The position numbers and the translations under genes are program-made. The notes under the pieces are model-generated. The model ran no database searches. It was given only the letters and a program-made list of their open reading frames with translations, and was not told the DNA's origin. Positions 59,474 through 64,000 of a stretch of DNA of 64,000 bases are shown one piece after another; the stretch's first letter is position 1; each line of letters starts with the position of its first letter. This DNA comes from Galeopsis tetrahit. Lineage: Eukaryota > Streptophyta > Magnoliopsida > Lamiales > Lamiaceae. The stretch covers positions 3,598,501-3,662,500 of the forward strand of contig OY776123.1 in assembly GCA_963675135.1 (NCBI GenBank), in the 5' to 3' direction.

Positions 59474-61117
59474 TGATTCGGGTGGAATTTACATGTTTTA
59501 GATGCCCATGTGAAGCGTATTTTGATGTAGATTTCAATAAATTATGCATTGATTATGATTGTTTGAGCCGAAATGAGAGAAAGGTTGTGTTTTGTCGATT
59601 TTGTAGGAAATACGATGAAATATGGAGCAAAACAGCAACCACACCTCACTGTATCAGGAAGAGGAGTGCACGGTTGGATTCGTCTCGAAAAACAGAGTGG
59701 ATTAGCCAAAGGAATTAAGTCAATCCGACACCCGAGGCGAAAGTTATGCATGAAACGAGAAGGGGAGCTTAAGAGTAGGAGGCAACTCGGTCGAGTTGAC
59801 TCACTCGGCCGAATCTGGAACTTTGGGCATCACTGCACACTCGGCCGAATCTGCGAATTGGGATATTACTGCGCACTCGGCCGAGTGAGACAACTCGGCC
59901 GAGTATGGTTGAATGCCGTAGCCACTGGAGTTTGAAGACCACTCGGCCGAGTGACTCCAACTCGGTCGAGTCGCTGCTGGAAAGAGTTGCTACACGCTTT
60001 TTAAGTGTTCCACTCGGCCGAGTGACCCCAACTCGGCCGAGTCACCCCATTTTCGGTGCCAAATTTGTATTTTCTCCATTTTTTAGGGATCAACTTGCAA
60101 TTATGCCATCCAAACCCTTCCCCAACACTATATAAGCTACCTTTCTTGAAATCCAAGACATCCTCTCCAAATCCACACATAGTTACACATACTTGGAGGT
60201 GTTTTGGCCATTTCTCTCTCAATTCTTCATCAAATCAAGGAAGAAATGATGCAATAGCTCCCAAATTCCATTCCCTACCACATTCTAGACTAAGCTTTCT
60301 CTTTCTTTTCCTTTTTATTTAGTTATTTCATTTGGAATTTGTAATTGAATTATGCTAGTAGTTAGCTAAACACATTTGTGGTTCTAAGGTATTGTAGAGA
60401 TTTGGATTGATGTTTATGAGTGATTTCTTGCTTTAATTGGTGTTTATTTCTTATTTGCATATTCAATTATTCATTGCAAAGCATGTTGTTAGTGGCCATA
60501 ATGATTTGCTTGATCCATTGTTGATTGGGGTAGTATCGAGAGATTTATCCCATTTAATCGTATGCGAATGTGCAACCCGGTATTATTATGATCTCGAGAG
60601 AGGATTAATTATCGGAGAGGGAATCGAATGATCTTAGGAGCTATTTTAGATGGTGTAATGTTTGTGATGTAGACATACGAGCTTATATTACATTGCGTCT
60701 TTGGATTAATTTGTATCGAGAGATCGATTAGTTCTTCTTGTGTGATCACCCTATATGAGATAACCTTAATGGCCATTTAAACGAGATAACATTCATAAAC
60801 GGACGTCTAAATACTACAATTGCCTTGGAACCCACCTTCTTTCTTTGAGTTACATCCGTTTCACTTTCGTTTTACTTATTTGCTTGGTATTTGATCGATT
60901 TCGTCTTTGCTCTTTATTACTTATTTGTGACACTTGGTAGGTAATTTTAGAGTAAATCATCATATTCAAACTATCGATCACGTCTATTTAGAATTCGACT
61001 AGCAAACTACCCTTTTACGCTTTAACCTTCTCGTGGGATCGACCTCGTGCTTATCACGCTACAATAGACGCCGTATACTTGCGGTTATTTATTTAGTGTT
61101 GCATATCACGTGTATGA
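59474..61117 (+). repeat. 3' LTR, 1644 bp
   Basis: Begins TGATTCGGGTGG and ends CGTGTATGA, with the terminal CA changed to GA against the 5' LTR. It lacks 18 bp of the palindrome array. A TATATAA box is at 60129-60135. Confidence 0.95.
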
Positions 61118-61122
61118 ATCCA

Positions 61123-62214
61123 CAAATGTCAAATTGACCCCAAAACCCACTTCAGATTTCAGAATAATTCATTCACCTGACTAAGATTCTAGAACATGGA
61201 CAAGTAAATAAATCTTATGAATTAAATCACACAATCAAATTGTTAGTCTGATTTGCCACTAAAAAGTAAACAAATATCCCAAAAACCCCAATTGCAAGTC
61301 TAAGTAAAGAAGAGAAAATTCTGAAGGAGTAGGAAAATTGAATTAGGGAGAGATAATGGAGCACAATATTACAATTCACCAAACTAAATAAAGTATCCAA
61401 GGAATCATGGACTAAAATATCCGAAAATTTCCCCAATATATCCTCGATATATCCATTTTTTGCGGTCACCGATATCGATATTGGGAAAAAACGATATTTC
61501 CACGATATTTGTAAAAAAAAAAAAATATCGATAAAAATTGATATACAATAAAAATATCGAGACTAATATCGGTAAAATATCGGAAAATATCGAAAGAATA
61601 TCGAGGAAAATTTTGAGAAATGTCGATAATTTTCAAAAAATACCATATGAAATAACATTGTATGCTATATTTTATATAAATTTATCATAGATGTAGATGT
61701 ATTTAAATTGTTTTGTTGAATTTATGTATTAAAAGTTAGTTATTAAATTTTTACAATTTTTAAAATTTACCGATATCGATATCGATATCGATATATCCAT
61801 CAATATTTTCACAAATTTAAGGTCTCGATATTTCCACCGATACCGATATTTTTTACCTTACAAGGAATAAATCTTGATCTATTTCCAAATGAGAAGTAGA
61901 TACGTACATACAGGTTGAACTTCATCCATGGAGAGACGCTCAACAGTAACCCCTTAAAACCTTTTTTTTTTTTTAATATGTTTGTCTACCTACCTATGAA
62001 AATTATTATGGACTGAGTATTTATTTATGTATAAATTAAATAAAGTAAAAAAAGTAAAGGTCAAAATTATTTTCCTTAAAAAAAAAATAAAAAAAAATGT
62101 GTACAAATGTTGACAACTCTTTAAAAAAAAATGCACACTTATAGACGGACTATTAAATTAAAACTTTGGTGTTCACAACTTTAGATTAAATGAATAGTCA
62201 TGGAGAGTATGCTA
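61123..62214. other. Intergenic DNA
   Basis: Holds the second ATATCGATA-rich repeat (61440-61860) and AT-rich sequence. No gene is seen. Confidence 0.45.
61440..61860 (+). repeat. ATATCGATA-rich dispersed repeat, copy 2
   Basis: About 30 TATCG/CGATA motifs in 420 bases, including ACCGATATCGATATCGATATCG near 61769 (20-base core CCGATATCGATATCGATATC). The middle (61650-61745) matches 40915-41030 in inverted orientation. Confidence 0.7.
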
Positions 62215-62483
62215 CTCCCTCCGTTCCAGGATTGTTTGCACCATTTTGTGGGCACGCAAACTAAGAAAAATGTGTAATGAGTGGAGTGTTGAGGGGTAAT
62301 TTTGTAACTTTTATGAATAAAGTAAAGTGAATGATTGGATTGAGGGTAAAAGTAATGACATTTTGTGTAAATATGTGGATATTGTGAGGGTGGGTTTATG
62401 AAAAAGTTTCATTTTTGAGTAGTGCAAACAATTGTGGGACGAACGAATAAGGAAAGGGTGCAAACAATTGTGGGACAGGGGAG
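62215..62483. mobile_element. Stowaway MITE, 269 bp
   Basis: CTCCCTCCGTTCCAGG at the left, GTGGGACAGGGGAG at the right, TA at both edges. GTGCAAACAATTGTGGGAC occurs twice near the right end. Confidence 0.8.
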
Positions 62484-62945
62484 TATTAATTAATAAATTT
62501 GTAGCCATACCGAATAATGGCATATACGTATAAAAATACTCCTTCCGTACTATATTTACTTTCAAACTTTTCTTTTAAAAATGTTTTACAATAATTTTCA
62601 CATGAATACTCTTTATAAAATTCACTCTCATAATATTCTTAATTTTACATAAGTTATTACTTTTTTCTTTACGCATATAAAATAAATAAAAAATCATTTC
62701 TTCATTTATTGGTGAAGTTTTACAGAAAGTACCCTACCCCTAAACCATATCTATAAAAAAATACACGCATCTCAAGGCACCTCTGACGTATTTTATTTTC
62801 TTTCCCAATACTCCACTACTAACATAAAATTCAACTCTACACTCGTATATATACGGATCGCCCCCATTGAAAGCTGAAATCCTTTCAGTAGATTCAATTC
62901 GTATACAGCTTTCAGTTTTTGGAGAAGAATTCGCCGACTGTAAAT
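62484..62945 (+). promoter_or_regulatory. Promoter region of the peroxisomal MDH gene
   Basis: A truncated Stowaway left end (CTCCTTCCGTACTATATTTAC, given as its two parts CTCCTTCCGT and ACTATATTTAC) lies at about 62540. TATATATA at 62846-62853 precedes the ATG by 93 bases and is the likely TATA box. Confidence 0.5.
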
Positions 62946-64000
62946 ATGGATATTCATCGAACAAGGATTGCTACAATTTCAGCTCATCTTAATCCTCCAA
63001 CTAATCACTTGCAGGTCTAAATCTTGCCTCCTCAATCATTTTCCTTTTATTGCACAGTAATTCGAATGCTTGAATTTAGTTTAATTACTGGAGTTCCCAA
63101 CTTCTGAATCTTCTCTACATTTTGATACAAGGATTTTGGTGAAGAAAGGATTATTTGTTTTTTAATCAGTCCTTGATCATGCGAGGTGTTTGGAATTATG
63201 GCGAATTGACTAACTAACTTCCTTGAGCTGATTGATTCTGTATTGACTTTCATTCTAGATTTTTCATTGATATGGCTTATAATTTCTGTTTAATTTTGGG
63301 TTTAAAGGTGGAGGGCAGTTTATGGCGCGAGGATTGCAGGGCAAAAGGAGGGGCACCGGGTTTTAAAGTGGCAGTATTGGGGGCAGCTGGTGGCATTGGG
63401 CAGCCATTAGCAATGCTGATGAAGATGAACCCATTGGTTTCAGTTCTTCATCTTTACGATGTGGTTAATGCTCCAGGAGTCACAGCAGATATCAGCCATA
63501 TGGACACTGGTGCTGTGGTAATTTCATCTTTCAATCTGTCTTCAGTTTCCTATAGTGTATTATTTAACTTGTGTTGATTTCGTTAGAACAATTTGATTTT
63601 CAGCTGTCATCCTGTTTCGATTGGTATGATGGCAGCATATGCCAGGCACTGATCCTTGTTTGAATCCTTTATAAAACATTTGCCAGATATAAAGGCTTAT
63701 TTTGCAATTCTTGGTTAAATGAAGTATCATGATGGTTGTTTTGTTTTACGATTACTCTCTTATGATGAATAGTCCTCTGCTCTGACCAGGCTAGATTTGG
63801 AAAATGGAAGTGTTGTAATGTGCCCCTTCTTATGTGCTGAAAACTCATAATTTACAGAATAGGAATATAGTCTTATTGAATGACTAAATCTAGATAAAAC
63901 TAGTGTATTGTAATATTCAAGCTTTCGAAGTGAGCAACAATTGCATGAATTATTTTGAACAGGAATCTGATGTTGATTTAGAGCATTATAGTGACAAAAC
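62946..64000 (+). CDS. PMDH: Peroxisomal (glyoxysomal) malate dehydrogenase, first two exons
   Basis: NAD-malate dehydrogenase reoxidises NADH for fatty acid beta-oxidation and photorespiration inside peroxisomes. Exon 1 (62946-63014) encodes 23 residues with RIATISAHL at 7-15, a perfect PTS2 nonapeptide (R-I-x5-H-L). Exon 2 (63308-63517) begins in the cleavable presequence (with the conserved C of the processing site in DCRAKGG) and enters the dehydrogenase: [20 protein letters not shown] is the NAD-binding Rossmann motif, followed by LHLYDVV and [15 protein letters not shown]. Both introns start GT, phase 0. From 63518 to the window end is intron; later exons lie outside. The start codon is the first ATG after the TATA box and gives the PTS2 its usual position. 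Identification is firm. Confidence 0.95.

Larger units (their letters stand above)
53214..61122 (+). mobile_element. Athila-like Ty3/gypsy LTR retrotransposon, rearranged and non-autonomous
   Basis: LTRs lie at 53219-54880 and 59474-61117, flanked by a perfect 5-bp duplication ATCCA (53214-53218 and 61118-61122). The order is LTR, tRNA-Asp PBS, gag, protease part, an inverted block with another protease part, non-coding sequence, PPT, LTR. RT, RNase H and integrase are absent, so it cannot move alone. gag type and the tRNA-Asp primer point to the Athila/Tat branch. The LTRs differ by few substitutions plus one 18-bp indel, which indicates a recent insertion. Confidence 0.92.

Noticed and set aside
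53287..60222. Several 60-125-codon frames within the LTRs
   Set aside because: They occur in both LTRs, are rich in LGRV-type repeats made by the palindrome array, and have no domain.
1..64000. CRISPR arrays, operons, riboswitches, bacterial terminators
   Set aside because: The window is plant nuclear DNA. The tandem repeats lack spacer/repeat regularity and none of these features was seen.

Overview
The window is nuclear DNA of a flowering plant, almost certainly a eudicot. It is AT-rich, has short GT-AG introns, wide gene spacing and many plant transposons (Stowaway and Tourist MITEs, a putative Helitron, an LTR retrotransposon, SINE relics). An asterid, perhaps Lamiales, is a guess only.

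Layout. 1-1513 holds the last six exons of FANCL (Fanconi anaemia E3 ligase) on +. 3020-3524 is a three-exon secreted stomatal-type peptide gene (EPFL2-like). 5928-6288 is a two-exon defensin-like cysteine-rich peptide gene. 8491-9855 (-) is the intronless mitochondrial cysteine desulfurase NFS1. 13040-15241 is a membrane-anchored, acidic, E/N/T-repeat protein. 15869-17832 (-) is a four-exon cytochrome c oxidase subunit 6a. 19987-21051 (-) is an intronless SMI1/KNR4-like protein. 26509-29512 (-) is a two-exon HSL2-type LRR receptor kinase. 62946-64000 holds the first two exons of a peroxisomal malate dehydrogenase with a PTS2 signal. About 33 kb between the receptor kinase and the malate dehydrogenase has no convincing host gene and is filled with mobile and repetitive DNA.

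Main transposable elements. A putative 3.5-kb non-autonomous Helitron lies at 41418-44928 (-). A complete-ended Athila-like LTR retrotransposon lies at 53219-61117, with a 5-bp TSD and a tRNA-Asp primer site; it keeps gag and part of protease but has lost RT, RNase H and integrase, has an inverted internal block and an in-frame UAG after gag. Three related copies of a family carrying 75-100-bp hairpins sit at 10160-10985, 24981-25655 and 35630-36270; one has TIRs and a 9-bp TSD. An 885-bp TIR element lies at 48966-49850 and contains a SINE remnant.

The host genes are not an operon-like system, but their order is informative. NFS1, FANCL and HSL2 recall the Arabidopsis At5g65.7 segment; EPFL2, an unknown acidic protein and COX6A recall At4g37.8; peroxisomal MDH recalls At2g22.78. 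The window therefore seems to keep on one chromosome genes that whole-genome duplication and loss spread over three Arabidopsis segments. Those locus names are from memory and need checking.
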